From Paracoccaceae bacterium (lineage in GTDB: Bacteria > Pseudomonadota > Alphaproteobacteria > Rhodobacterales > Rhodobacteraceae): 46,145 bases of DNA. The stretch lies in NCBI GenBank assembly GCA_902631295.1, contig CACOXV010000014.1, positions 1-46,145 of the forward strand. Direction: 5' to 3'. The notes beneath the pieces are model-generated. The model ran no database searches. It was not told where the DNA came from and was given only the letters and a program-made list of their open reading frames with translations. Of this stretch, positions 24,401 through 33,458 are shown one piece after another (the stretch's first letter is position 1; each line of letters begins with the position of its first letter). A program made the position numbers and the translations under genes.

Positions 24401-26753
24401 GAAAAGATTTATTGGTAAAAAAGCGAAGCGTATTGAGGATTACCGGCTGCTGACTGGCAAGGCAAGATATCTTGACGATATTAAATTGCCTGGCATGCTG
24501 CATGCAGTGTTCGTTAGAAGTACTTATGCTCACGCAGAAATTATTAAAATATCTATCGATGCCGCTAAAAAAATAAGTGGTGTATACGACATTATTACCG
24601 CAAAAGAACTAACTGAGAATAAAGTTAGCGACAGACTGCCGCTAGCGTTTCCATCGGGGTTATTACATTCATCCGCCATGCCTAAAATACTGGCAGAAAA
24701 AGAGGTACTTTATGTTGGAGAACCAATAGCAATTGTTCTTGCTGAAAATCGCTACATAGCTGAAGATGCTGCAGGACTTGTGGAAGTAGAGTATTTTCCA
24801 TTATCTCCGGTCTCAGATGCCCGCCGTGGTTGCGAACAAAATTCTTCCAAAGCAAGCTCGAATACCACTTCTAATGTTATGAAAAAATTTACCGTCAGCT
24901 GTGGCTCAGAGGACCAGGCTACAAAATTTGTAAAAACGACGGGCTCGTTTAGTGAACAGTTTACGATTCATCGTGGTAAGGCCAACCCAATCGAAACTCG
25001 AGGTATAATAGTAACAACAGATCCTTTCAATGAAAAACTGTCCGTTTGGGCTTCCTCGCAACTTACTCATGAATTACGAAATACGATCGCTGAAACACTA
25101 AGCCTTCCAGCAGGTAATGTAGACGTAAAAGCTTGTGATATTGGTGGTGGTTTTGGTTGTAAATTTATGGTATATTCTGAAGAAGTTTGTGTTGCCGCGG
25201 TAGCAAAATTTCTTGGAGTTACCGTTAAATGGGCAGAAGATAGATATGAACATTTTTTATCAGCAATTCAGGAACGCGATCAACATTGGGATATCAACGT
25301 AGAATATGATCAACAGGGTAAGATACTAAAGCTTGAAGGGTCAATGATCCACGATCAAGGAGCTTACGCCCCGCATAGTATTACGGTACCCTACAATAGT
25401 GCCAGTAGCGTAATTGGTCCATACAAAATACCACACTATAAGCTCAATGTATCAGTTGTAAGAACAAATAAGCCCCCAGTAATACCAGTTAGGGGTGCCG
25501 GCTATCCACAAGGCACTTTTATAATTGAGCGGGTAATGGATAAAATCGCTCTAACTTTGAAGTTAGATCGATTACATGTTAGATCTGTTAATCTGATAAA
25601 AAAACTTGAGATGCCTTTTATTACTGGGCTGAAAAATAGAGCTGGAGTTGACGTAGTTTACGACAGCGGTGATTATCAAAAGTGTCAAGACTTGGCTGTC
25701 GAATTTTTTAATGAAGATATGCTAAGCACAACAGAAGATAACAATATAAAATCAGGAGTGGGTTTTGCGCACGCTGTTAAATGCACTGGCCGAGGACCCT
25801 TTGAAAGTGCAACAGTGAGGGTGGGCCCCAATGGTAACATTGACGTATTTACTGGTGCAGTAGCAATTGGACAAGGGACAAAAACAACTTTAGCACAAAT
25901 TTGCGGTGAAATTTTACAGGTGAATTATGAAGATATCAATATTATCTGTGGTGATACGTCCAAGATTGAATATGGGTTAGGCGCTTTTGGAAGTAGACAG
26001 GCGATGTTAGCTGGTAGCGCAGTTAGGGCTGCCTCAGTGGCTGTTAAAGAAAAAATATTTGGCGTGGCAGCACAGCTGCTTTCAAAAGATTATTCAATTA
26101 GCTTTGCAAATAATAAAAAAGAAATCTTTCTTGAAGATGGTAAAGTTTGTGTTCAAGGAAGAAAAGATTTGCGAATTGACCTAAAAGAAATTGCATTGGC
26201 GCTAAGAGGGTCAGCTGGCTATTCATTTCCAACTGATATTGAAGTTGGGCTTGAGGCAACTCACTTTTTTCGAACTGATAAAATGGCTTACTCAAACGCA
26301 TTTCATGTTTGCGCTGTTGAAGTATGCGTAAAGAGTGGGTTCGTAAAATTGCAGAAATACGTCGCGGTTCAAGACAGCGGAAAGATTATAAATCCTCTTG
26401 TAGCGGAGGGTCAAGTGCATGGGGGAATAGTTCATGGCATTGGCAACGCTTTGTACGAAAAAATGCTGTATGATGATGAGTCTCAACCGTTAACAACGAC
26501 TTTTGCCGACTACCTTTTACCCACTTCAACAGAAGTGCCTAAAATTGACGTGATTTTTAATGAAACTCCGTCGCCATTAAACCCTTTGGGTGCAAAAGGC
26601 GTAGGAGAAGCATCAGTACCCCCAGTGGCACCTGCTATAATTTCAGCGATTGAAAATGCATTAGATGAGTATAACATACGGATAAAAGAGGCTCCGATAA
26701 CACCAATCCGTATTCTTGAATTAATTGAGGCGAGCAAGACAAAACGACTATAA
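24363..26753 (+). CDS. Molybdenum hydroxylase molybdopterin-binding subunit (CoxL/XdhB family)
   Basis: Large catalytic subunit that hydroxylates its substrate with water at a Mo-molybdopterin cytosine dinucleotide centre. About 796 residues: N-terminal a/b-hammerhead domain (KRIEDYRLLTGKARYLDDI), then two Mo-binding domains with IGGGFGCKF, PVRGAGYPQGTFIIERVMD, AIGQGTKTTLAQI and the C-terminal AKGVGEASVPP, whose Glu749 is the conserved catalytic base. The CO dehydrogenase loop with the active-site Cys (VAYRCSFR) is absent, so it is not a CODH. The start is uncertain: ATG 24363 overlaps coxS by 38 nt; a TTG lies 6 nt upstream, and a GTG at 24387 has AGGGA before it and would give a 14-nt overlap. 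Substrate unknown; an N-heterocycle or aldehyde is likely from the family. Confidence 0.93.
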   Translation: MQEIREFSVTIAEKRFIGKKAKRIEDYRLLTGKARYLDDIKLPGMLHAVFVRSTYAHAEIIKISIDAAKKISGVYDIITAKELTENKVSDRLPLAFPSGLLHSSAMPKILAEKEVLYVGEPIAIVLAENRYIAEDAAGLVEVEYFPLSPVSDARRGCEQNSSKASSNTTSNVMKKFTVSCGSEDQATKFVKTTGSFSEQFTIHRGKANPIETRGIIVTTDPFNEKLSVWASSQLTHELRNTIAETLSLPAGNVDVKACDIGGGFGCKFMVYSEEVCVAAVAKFLGVTVKWAEDRYEHFLSAIQERDQHWDINVEYDQQGKILKLEGSMIHDQGAYAPHSITVPYNSASSVIGPYKIPHYKLNVSVVRTNKPPVIPVRGAGYPQGTFIIERVMDKIALTLKLDRLHVRSVNLIKKLEMPFITGLKNRAGVDVVYDSGDYQKCQDLAVEFFNEDMLSTTEDNNIKSGVGFAHAVKCTGRGPFESATVRVGPNGNIDVFTGAVAIGQGTKTTLAQICGEILQVNYEDINIICGDTSKIEYGLGAFGSRQAMLAGSAVRAASVAVKEKIFGVAAQLLSKDYSISFANNKKEIFLEDGKVCVQGRKDLRIDLKEIALALRGSAGYSFPTDIEVGLEATHFFRTDKMAYSNAFHVCAVEVCVKSGFVKLQKYVAVQDSGKIINPLVAEGQVHGGIVHGIGNALYEKMLYDDESQPLTTTFADYLLPTSTEVPKIDVIFNETPSPLNPLGAKGVGEASVPPVAPAIISAIENALDEYNIRIKEAPITPIRILELIEASKTKRL

Positions 26754-26785
26754 ACTAAATTATTAATAGGAGAGAGGTAAATCAC

Positions 26786-27763
26786 ATGTTTAATTCAAAA
26801 TATTTCAAGTATCTTAAAGCCTTGCCTGCAATTTTGATAGTAGGCACCGGCTTTGCAAACGCTGAACAACTTAAAATGGTTGCAGGTTCAGTTGGTGGGG
26901 GCTATTTCAAAGCCGCGGCTGCATTATCTGAATATGTCGCTGCGGAAATGCCAGACGTAAAAATTACGGTGGGCCCCGGAACTACCTGGTCTAACGTAGA
27001 CCAGTTGGATGCAGGTAAGGTCGATCTTGCCGTTATTGAAAATGTTGTGTCTTCGTTAGCATGGTCTGGAGATAGTCCCACAGGTGCAAAATATGACTTT
27101 AGAATGCTTGCAGCTGTGCGCGGTCCAAGCGTGATCCAAGCTTTCGTACCAAATGACCGCGGCATAGATTCATTTGAGCAAATCGTAAGAGAAAAGAAAG
27201 CTATTAGAATTGCCACGTTTGAGCGAAGTCAGCTTGTAACAGGAATAGCCATCGACCTGCTGGCAGAGTATGGAATTACGGAGGAGAAGCTGAAAGAGTG
27301 GGGTGGGCAATTAATATTTACCTCCCTAAAGCAGGGTTTTGAAATGCTCGGTGATGGCGTAGCAGATATGTGGTTGACAGGAGGTTCTTTTTACCCTCAT
27401 CCAGCTGCAGCCCAGTTAGGCCTTAAGGGAAAATATAAACTATTACCAATATCTGATAATGTTGCAAAAGCAGTTGCAGATAAATATGGGATGCAAATAG
27501 CTGAAGTGCCAGCTGGTGCATATGCGGATAGTAATGGGGAGAATGTTGCTTACCCAAGCCCAGTAGTAGTAGTCACATTCGCAGTAAGCAAGGATTTGTC
27601 TGACGATCTAGTATACAATATTTTAGATGCTCTGTGGAAACATCGAGAGGAATTTTATGCCGTCCATAGACAGCATAATGTTTTCAAACTTGACTTTGCC
27701 CAAAGTAATGTTGGAGGGGCACCGCTGCATCCAGGTGCAGCCAAATGGTATGCTGAACAGTAA
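26786..27763 (+). CDS. TAXI-family TRAP transporter solute-binding protein
   Basis: Periplasmic receptor of a TAXI-type TRAP transporter. The 325-residue precursor has a Sec signal peptide (about 1-26, ending ...GTGFANA). The mature start EQLKMVAGSVGGGYFKAAAALSEYV is the TAXI signature region (usually GxxxGxYyxxGxAla). GPGTTWSNVDQLDAGKVDLAVIEN and the ADMWLTGG segment also match the family. A strong GGAGAGAGG precedes the ATG. It follows the molybdenum hydroxylase genes and precedes the fused permease, so it should capture the compound degraded by this operon. Known TAXI ligands are small organic acids such as glutamate and 2-oxoglutarate, which does not define the ligand here. Confidence 0.92.
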   Translation: MFNSKYFKYLKALPAILIVGTGFANAEQLKMVAGSVGGGYFKAAAALSEYVAAEMPDVKITVGPGTTWSNVDQLDAGKVDLAVIENVVSSLAWSGDSPTGAKYDFRMLAAVRGPSVIQAFVPNDRGIDSFEQIVREKKAIRIATFERSQLVTGIAIDLLAEYGITEEKLKEWGGQLIFTSLKQGFEMLGDGVADMWLTGGSFYPHPAAAQLGLKGKYKLLPISDNVAKAVADKYGMQIAEVPAGAYADSNGENVAYPSPVVVVTFAVSKDLSDDLVYNILDALWKHREEFYAVHRQHNVFKLDFAQSNVGGAPLHPGAAKWYAEQ

Positions 27764-27776
27764 AGATTCAGTCAGT

Positions 27777-27806
27777 GAGCCCGTACAAAAGCGCTTGTGC
27801 GGGCTC
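27777..27806 (+). terminator. Intercistronic hairpin between TAXI receptor and permease
   Basis: GAGCCCGTACAA pairs with TTGTGCGGGCTC over 12 bp (one U-G) around the loop AAGCGC, 13 nt after the receptor stop. No T-run follows, so it is more likely a 3' RNA-stabilising or partial-attenuation hairpin that keeps receptor mRNA in excess over the permease than a full terminator. Confidence 0.6.
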
Positions 27807-27832
27807 ATAATAGAAAATGAGAAAATATTAAA

Positions 27833-29722
27833 ATGATGCTGAATTTTCAGAGTATAATGGTAAAGGCGGTATCTATTTCATTGTCGATTTTCTTATTATA
27901 TACTGCTTACTTTGGCACGTTTTATCCCTTTTTCCAACGTGCACTTCCCTTGACGTGCTGTATGTTCTTAGTATTCCTTACAATAGACTATAGACGTAAA
28001 GATAAATCAAACTCGGCATCAATAATTGATTTTATATTAAGTTTGGCTTGTCTTCCTATTTTTGGATATGCTGCGGTGTACTCAGACTACTTGGCAAATC
28101 GTTGGCCAATGTCTCGAATGTCCGAGCCTACAACTATTGAAATCATTTTTGGAATACTAGCTATTATTCTTTTGCTAGAGGCGGTGAGAAGAACGATAGG
28201 CTTTGCATTAGTAGCTGTAATTCTTCTGATGCTCGCCTACACAATGTTTGGAAACATGATACCCATTCAATCTATTAGTCATCCTGGCTACAGCCTAGTA
28301 GATGCGCTTGATCATTATTACCTCACCATGGAAGGTATATGGGGTTCTACATTAGGCATAGCTGCCACATATGTATCATTATTCGTGATATTTGGTGCTT
28401 TCATGAAGGTAAGTGGAACTACACAGTTTTTTGTTGATTTGGCCAATGCTATAGCTGGTGAAAGCGCTGGTGGCCCGGCAAAAGTATCAATTGTAGCATC
28501 AGGGCTGGTAGGATCTGTAACGGGCTCAACGGTAGCTAACGTATACACGACTGGACAATTATCGATACCGCTCATGAAGCAAGTCGGTTATAAACCAAGC
28601 TTTGCCGGAGCAGTTGAAGCGTTGGCATCAAATGGCGGTCAAATTATGCCTCCTATTATGGGAGCAGCAGCCTTTTTATTAGCCTCTTACGCTGGGGTTC
28701 CATACTTTGAAGTGATGAAGGCATCTATAATACCTGCTTTCCTGTATTTTTCGACACTTACCTGGTTCATTCATCTTGAAGCAAAAAAGCAGCGCTTGGA
28801 AGGACTGCCCAAAGGTTCTACACCAAAAGCTCTAGCCGTTCTCGGTGATAGAGGTTACCTTTTATCTCCGTTAGCTCTGTTAATAATTCTTTTAGCTAAC
28901 GGCTACTCACCATTACTATCCGGCTTTTATGCGATTTTTTCTTTAGTAGCAGTAAGCTGGTTAAGACCTCAGACTAGAATAGGCGTAAAGGCTTTCATAA
29001 CTGCACTAATTGAAGGCGCAAAAAATTCGGTACTTATTATAGTAGTATGTGCGGCAGTAGGGCTTGTTGTGGGTACATTTACTTTAACTGGATTAGCCCT
29101 CAGCATCAGTAGTACCATAATTAACACGACTGGCGGTAATCTTGTATTGGTCTTATTATTGGTCACAGGAGCCGCATTAATTCTTGGCACCGGAATGAAC
29201 ACAGTTGCTGCTTTCATATTAGTATCAGTTGCTGCAGTTCCCGCCATAACAGCGCAAAATGTTGATATTTTTCCTGCTAACATGTTTGTTTTTCATGTAT
29301 CATTATTATCAATGATTACGCCTCCAGTATGTTTGGCCGTCTTTGCAGGTGCTGCAATAGCTGGTGCTAATATGTGGGAAACCGCCCTTCAAGCGATGAA
29401 ACTTGGTACAGTAGCATATATTTTACCATGGATCATAATTTTTCAGCCAGGCGTAATGTTGATAGGAAATACAAGTGAAATTATATTTGACACATTGAGT
29501 GCGCTCGTACTTTTTTTCTGCATGGTCTGCTTTACCCAATCCTATATCTTTACCAGAATAGGCATATTACAAAAAATTATCTTGTTTGTTTCTTCAATTT
29601 CAATATTTCTTGGCGATACCAATATTAAAATGCTGGCAATTATAACCACAGTTGGTCTTTTTGCATATTCTTGGATCGCTAATACCAGAAGTAACAATCT
29701 AACTAAGACTACAGGAAAGTAG
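27833..29722 (+). CDS. TRAP transporter permease, fused 4TM/12TM (DctQM type)
   Basis: Inner-membrane proton- or sodium-coupled importer. The 629 residues carry the small DctQ-like four-helix part at the N-terminus and the large DctM-like part in one chain, the usual form for TAXI systems. The conserved core GGPAKVSIVASGLVGSVTGS is followed by ANVYTTGQLSIPLM and EALASNGGQIMPPIMGAAAF. The second half repeats this topology with ILGTGMNTVAAFI and SMITPPVCLAVFAGAAIAGA. About 15 hydrophobic segments can be counted. The ribosome-binding site is weak (ATGAGA-like), matching lower output than the receptor gene. Confidence 0.93.
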   Translation: MMLNFQSIMVKAVSISLSIFLLYTAYFGTFYPFFQRALPLTCCMFLVFLTIDYRRKDKSNSASIIDFILSLACLPIFGYAAVYSDYLANRWPMSRMSEPTTIEIIFGILAIILLLEAVRRTIGFALVAVILLMLAYTMFGNMIPIQSISHPGYSLVDALDHYYLTMEGIWGSTLGIAATYVSLFVIFGAFMKVSGTTQFFVDLANAIAGESAGGPAKVSIVASGLVGSVTGSTVANVYTTGQLSIPLMKQVGYKPSFAGAVEALASNGGQIMPPIMGAAAFLLASYAGVPYFEVMKASIIPAFLYFSTLTWFIHLEAKKQRLEGLPKGSTPKALAVLGDRGYLLSPLALLIILLANGYSPLLSGFYAIFSLVAVSWLRPQTRIGVKAFITALIEGAKNSVLIIVVCAAVGLVVGTFTLTGLALSISSTIINTTGGNLVLVLLLVTGAALILGTGMNTVAAFILVSVAAVPAITAQNVDIFPANMFVFHVSLLSMITPPVCLAVFAGAAIAGANMWETALQAMKLGTVAYILPWIIIFQPGVMLIGNTSEIIFDTLSALVLFFCMVCFTQSYIFTRIGILQKIILFVSSISIFLGDTNIKMLAIITTVGLFAYSWIANTRSNNLTKTTGK

Positions 29723-29744
29723 TTCAACAAAAACGAGGATCAGA

Positions 29745-30431
29745 ATGGCTAAAATAGTAGACTTAACTCTTCCCGTATTTACGGACCTACCAGTTGTACC
29801 AGGAACCACTAGACGGGTAAAAATCGAACCTGATATGACTTTTGATACTCCATATAAAAGAAATACCAGTCGACTTTTTTTGCATAGTCATTTTTGTAGT
29901 ACACACATTGATGCCCCAAAACATGCAATTGAGCATGGCCACAGTGTAGATGAATATTCTTTAGAAAATAATCTTATAGGTGAAGCTTATATATTAGATT
30001 TAAGAAGAGCAAAACCAGGGTCACGAATTTCAGTAGCAGATTTAAAATATGCTTTGAACAAAACCCCAGAAAGCAAGCTAAAAGGTAAGATGCTCTGTAT
30101 TAATACCGGATGGACAGACCGCACTTGGGGGACTGAACAATTTTTTTCTGAAATGATTAGTCTTGTTTATCCAGAAGTTGGCGACTGGCTATCTGAATTA
30201 AACCCGAAGGGTATTTTATTTGATTGTTACAACGATAATTGGGAAGGTTTCATGACAGATCAGTGTTTCATGAACCACAAACAAATATTGGGCAAATCAA
30301 TTCCACTAATTGAATTTTGTTGCAATATGCATGAATTGTATGGACGCGAATGGAAGATCTATGCTTTACCACTCAAATTGCGAGGCTGTGATGGATCGCC
30401 TGCAAGAGTGATTGCAGAACAACTTGTATAA
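29745..30431 (+). CDS. Cyclase-family metal-dependent hydrolase (KynB/isatin hydrolase-like)
   Basis: Member of the cyclase family, which includes arylformamidase KynB and isatin hydrolase: metal-dependent amide or lactam hydrolases. The 228 residues contain the metal motif HSHFCSTHIDAPKH with His54, Asp56 and His60 as predicted ligands; MCINTGWTDR and the C-terminal ALPLKLRGCDGSPARVIA also fit. An AACGAGGA-type ribosome-binding site precedes the ATG. In this operon it could hydrolyse a cyclic amide or formamide formed after molybdenum-dependent hydroxylation, ahead of the isochorismatase-fold amidase; this order is inference. Confidence 0.87.
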   Translation: MAKIVDLTLPVFTDLPVVPGTTRRVKIEPDMTFDTPYKRNTSRLFLHSHFCSTHIDAPKHAIEHGHSVDEYSLENNLIGEAYILDLRRAKPGSRISVADLKYALNKTPESKLKGKMLCINTGWTDRTWGTEQFFSEMISLVYPEVGDWLSELNPKGILFDCYNDNWEGFMTDQCFMNHKQILGKSIPLIEFCCNMHELYGREWKIYALPLKLRGCDGSPARVIAEQLV

Positions 30432-30463
30432 TAAGATATCTTTTTAATAAGGAAATTATTAAC

Positions 30464-31423
30464 ATGCTGGATCTTACTATTGCGACGTGGGATTATGATC
30501 GAGTAAGGCCTATTTTAGATGGAAGAATTAAACCAAAAGGATGTAACATAAATTATATATGTTTGCCCCCTGAGGAATGCTTCTACAGAGCTTATATCCT
30601 TAAAGAGTTTGAGGTTTCAGAAATAGGCTTTATTCCATATATAGTGGCTAAATCTCAGGGTTTGTCAGCTTATAAAGCCTTACCAATATTTCTATCAAGA
30701 ATGTTCCGTCATTCTTGCATTTATATTAGAAGGGACCGAAGTATTGGGTCACCCAAAGATCTTATCGGCAGGAATGTAGGTGTAGTTGAGTATCAAATGT
30801 CTGCTGCTACTTGGTGCAGAGGTTTTATGACAGACATCTATGGCGTAAATCCAAAAGATATTTATTGGTATCAAGGGGGAGTTAATAAGCCTGGAAGATT
30901 TGAAAAATTTCCTTTACAACTGGAAAAAGATTTTCCTCTTACTGTGATAAACAGTAAAACAACTCTCTCGGAACTTCTTGAAAAAGGAGAACTAGACGCA
31001 ATAATCAGTCCTGAAATTCCAATATGCTTTAAAAAAAATAATTTAAATATTGGACGTCTCTATGAAAATTTTGCCGAAGTTGAAAAAGAATATTTCCGCA
31101 GAACTGGTATCTTCCCAATTATGCATGCTCTGGGAATTAGAGAGGATATTTATGTAGAAAATCCATGGTTGGCTGAAGAATTGTACAATGTTTTTCTTGA
31201 GTCAAAAAATATAGCCGAACAAGATCTGTTAGAAACACGGGCTTTAAAAATTGGATTACCATGGTTGTTAGAGCACGTATCAGAAACAAAAAAAATTATG
31301 GGCAAAGACATCTGGTCATATGGGATCAAAGATAACTATGCAACTTTGCAAACAAGCTTAAACTATGTGCGAGATCAGGGGCTAGCAGATCATCAAATGG
31401 AGGTGGAAGACCTTTTTGTATAA
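30464..31423 (+). CDS. 4,5-dihydroxyphthalate decarboxylase-like / substrate-binding-fold protein
   Basis: A 319-residue protein resembling the Pht5/4,5-dihydroxyphthalate decarboxylase group, which has a periplasmic-binding-protein fold but is cytoplasmic. The start LTIATWDYDRVRPILDGRI, the EVSEIGFIPYIVA and LSAYKALPIFLSRMFRHSCIYIR segments and the domain hinge VGVVEYQMSAATWCRGFM are typical of that group. There is no signal peptide, so it is unlikely to be a transport receptor. It is last in the operon, 32 nt after the cyclase gene, with a TAAGGA-type ribosome-binding site. It may decarboxylate an aromatic or heterocyclic acid of the pathway; many family members have no known substrate. Confidence 0.75.
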   Translation: MLDLTIATWDYDRVRPILDGRIKPKGCNINYICLPPEECFYRAYILKEFEVSEIGFIPYIVAKSQGLSAYKALPIFLSRMFRHSCIYIRRDRSIGSPKDLIGRNVGVVEYQMSAATWCRGFMTDIYGVNPKDIYWYQGGVNKPGRFEKFPLQLEKDFPLTVINSKTTLSELLEKGELDAIISPEIPICFKKNNLNIGRLYENFAEVEKEYFRRTGIFPIMHALGIREDIYVENPWLAEELYNVFLESKNIAEQDLLETRALKIGLPWLLEHVSETKKIMGKDIWSYGIKDNYATLQTSLNYVRDQGLADHQMEVEDLFV

Positions 31424-31512
31424 ATAATATTATTACCTACGCCACATAGATGCTTCAGACCGGGTGTAAATATTCAAAATTAAAGGAGTTATCCTTCTGC
31501 TCAAAGTAGCTT

Positions 31513-32658
31513 TTAAAAATAATAACCAAGTGTGAAGCTTAATTCGCTGTCATCTATAAGCGAATTAAATGGTAGATTTTGTTCGTCAGACATATAGAGT
31601 AAGTAATTTAAATCTAGCGTCATTCCGTTACGTAGCCGCCTATAAGCCTCTAAACTAAATAGAGACTGGCTAAATTCATCATCAACGGTATATATAGCAA
31701 GAAAACTGGTGTCGAACTCATCATTTGCCGTTAATCGAATTCCTGAGACAAGAGTAGAATCTACTAGAGCCTGAACTCTATCATCATATTGGTATTCAAT
31801 TATCAGCCCCATATCCCATTGTGTATCAAAAATTGAATAAACAGTTTTTTCTGTTCCTATAACTGCTGCATCAAAATCCTCCTCACCTTGAATGCCAGTC
31901 AGGCCTTCAAATTTATACAATATCGAATCTCCAGTATATTGAAACTCCAAACCAATTGAGCGCATTCGCTCATAATATGGAAGGATACTACCCATTTCCT
32001 CTACGCGAATTAATGGTTCTCGAGCGGTTCCATCAAATACACTCAGGGCATAGTCAGTATCGCCAAGTGAATTACCATACCTTACAGCATGATCGGGAGC
32101 TTTAGACCCTTTAGTGTGCTCAAACTGAGCTGGCAAAACTGGCAAGCCAAACCCAGGGTGAGCATTTTTCTCATTAAATGTCTTTTCACGAAACCTGGGG
32201 ATATACCAATATTGAAAATCCCCAGAACCTATATAGGTATCAAAAGAAATAGATGGCGCACCAAGCCTATTATCTGAGGAAATACCTGCCGCCATGTCGT
32301 GCTGATTAATCAAATCAACAAAGTTTCTACTTTCGACGACCCCCCAAAAAGTATGTCGATAGCCTAAATACGCGTCTATTTCTCCAAAAGTCTTCGAAAG
32401 AAAAAATTGACGTGGCTCTACTATATCCATGCCACTATCGTTTAGACTTTTTCTAAATATAAATTCATACACAAGCTGAAAGTGCGATAACTCTTCATAT
32501 CCCATAACTTTTGCTTCTGCTGTAATATTTGTATCAAAACTCTCATCTAAAGACTTCGGAAAATAAGATCCTCTAATCTCCAGTGAACCACTTGTTTCAG
32601 CATTAACTTGTATCGCCAATAGCAGCCACAAACATAATGTTTTCGTTACCGAGCTCAT
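31513..32658 (-). CDS. Outer-membrane beta-barrel protein of the RND-LolA-like set
   Basis: Probable outer-membrane barrel of 381 residues. Sec signal peptide at about 1-20 (LCLWLLLAIQVNA), many alternating amphipathic strands, and a C-terminal LSFTLGYYF ending in Phe, the signal for BAM insertion. The third gene of a minus-strand operon with an MMPL/RND permease and a LolA-like periplasmic protein; such sets are thought to move a lipid or lipophilic compound across the envelope. The ATG at 32658 shares its A with the TGA of the preceding gene (TGATG); a TTG one codon earlier is possible. The family (DUF1302-like or other) cannot be fixed by eye. Confidence 0.72.
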   Translation of the reverse strand: MSSVTKTLCLWLLLAIQVNAETSGSLEIRGSYFPKSLDESFDTNITAEAKVMGYEELSHFQLVYEFIFRKSLNDSGMDIVEPRQFFLSKTFGEIDAYLGYRHTFWGVVESRNFVDLINQHDMAAGISSDNRLGAPSISFDTYIGSGDFQYWYIPRFREKTFNEKNAHPGFGLPVLPAQFEHTKGSKAPDHAVRYGNSLGDTDYALSVFDGTAREPLIRVEEMGSILPYYERMRSIGLEFQYTGDSILYKFEGLTGIQGEEDFDAAVIGTEKTVYSIFDTQWDMGLIIEYQYDDRVQALVDSTLVSGIRLTANDEFDTSFLAIYTVDDEFSQSLFSLEAYRRLRNGMTLDLNYLLYMSDEQNLPFNSLIDDSELSFTLGYYF

Positions 32659-33440
32659 CAACGGACTTTTTTAAGTGATTTCTTATTGAAGTCTTTTGCA
32701 GTCAAACCAGTTTGAAATTTCCAATCATCGAATTCCAATACCGTCCTCTTCCCAGTCTGATGATTTTCCATCTCGAAGACATCCGCTCGCCAAAATTTAT
32801 CATTATATTGAGAGTAACCCTTATATTCTAAAGTTTTGAGCAAGCTTTCTTTTCTGTCATAAAACTCAATTTTGTGAGACCTATATTCTTTTGTATCTAT
32901 CCAAACAATTTGCTTCGAATAGCCACTCTTACGATCTACAGGATCATACTCAACTACAAAACAGTCAAACCCATTATATGCCTCATTACGCAAGTACTTA
33001 TAAGTATACTTTTCAATTTCCTGGCTCGAGATATCTTCATATGCAAACTCGCTCCCCATAAACGGTCCCGCTTGGTTCGATGAGGCAATACGCTTTACAC
33101 GCTTCAGGGCCGGTAAGTATAACCACTGATCATCTGACCCTGATTTTTTTGTGTGGGAGAGAAAAGCTGTGCCCTTAACGTCAGCTGGAGTGTCAAAAAT
33201 AACCAGTGACAAATCACCTTCATCTGTGCCCTCTAGTGTTCTATTTCTGATCTTCCTGGAGGTTGAGTTTCCATATTGATCAAACAAGGTCATGGTCATT
33301 GTAGATGTCGTGTCACCAAAACCATTATCTCTGACATCTGCCTCTGTCGCTATTTCAAGACCCCTCCCATCAGAAGCATAAACGTTAGCTGCAAATAAAC
33401 AGGAAATTAAAGCTATAAAAATAATTTGCATGAATTTCAT
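32658..33440 (-). CDS. LolA-like outer-membrane lipoprotein-sorting family protein
   Basis: Periplasmic protein of 260 residues with a signal peptide (about 1-22, ending ANVYA). The body matches the LolA-like family found next to RND/MMPL exporters: TMTMTLFDQYGNSTSRKIRNRTLE, then DTPADVKGTAFLSHTKKSGSDDQWLYLPALKRVKRI and the conserved GPFMGSEFAYEDI. These are open beta-half-barrels that can hold a lipid. It lies 18 nt after the permease gene and overlaps the barrel gene by one base, so the three are one unit. The cargo is unknown. Confidence 0.88.
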   Translation of the reverse strand: MKFMQIIFIALISCLFAANVYASDGRGLEIATEADVRDNGFGDTTSTMTMTLFDQYGNSTSRKIRNRTLEGTDEGDLSLVIFDTPADVKGTAFLSHTKKSGSDDQWLYLPALKRVKRIASSNQAGPFMGSEFAYEDISSQEIEKYTYKYLRNEAYNGFDCFVVEYDPVDRKSGYSKQIVWIDTKEYRSHKIEFYDRKESLLKTLEYKGYSQYNDKFWRADVFEMENHQTGKRTVLEFDDWKFQTGLTAKDFNKKSLKKVR

Positions 33441-33458
33441 AATGTATTCCTTTTAAAG

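Noticed and set aside
23035-26753. Carbon monoxide dehydrogenase operon
   Set aside because: Gene order M-S-L matches, but the form I active-site Cys loop is absent and no CODH maturation genes are nearby.
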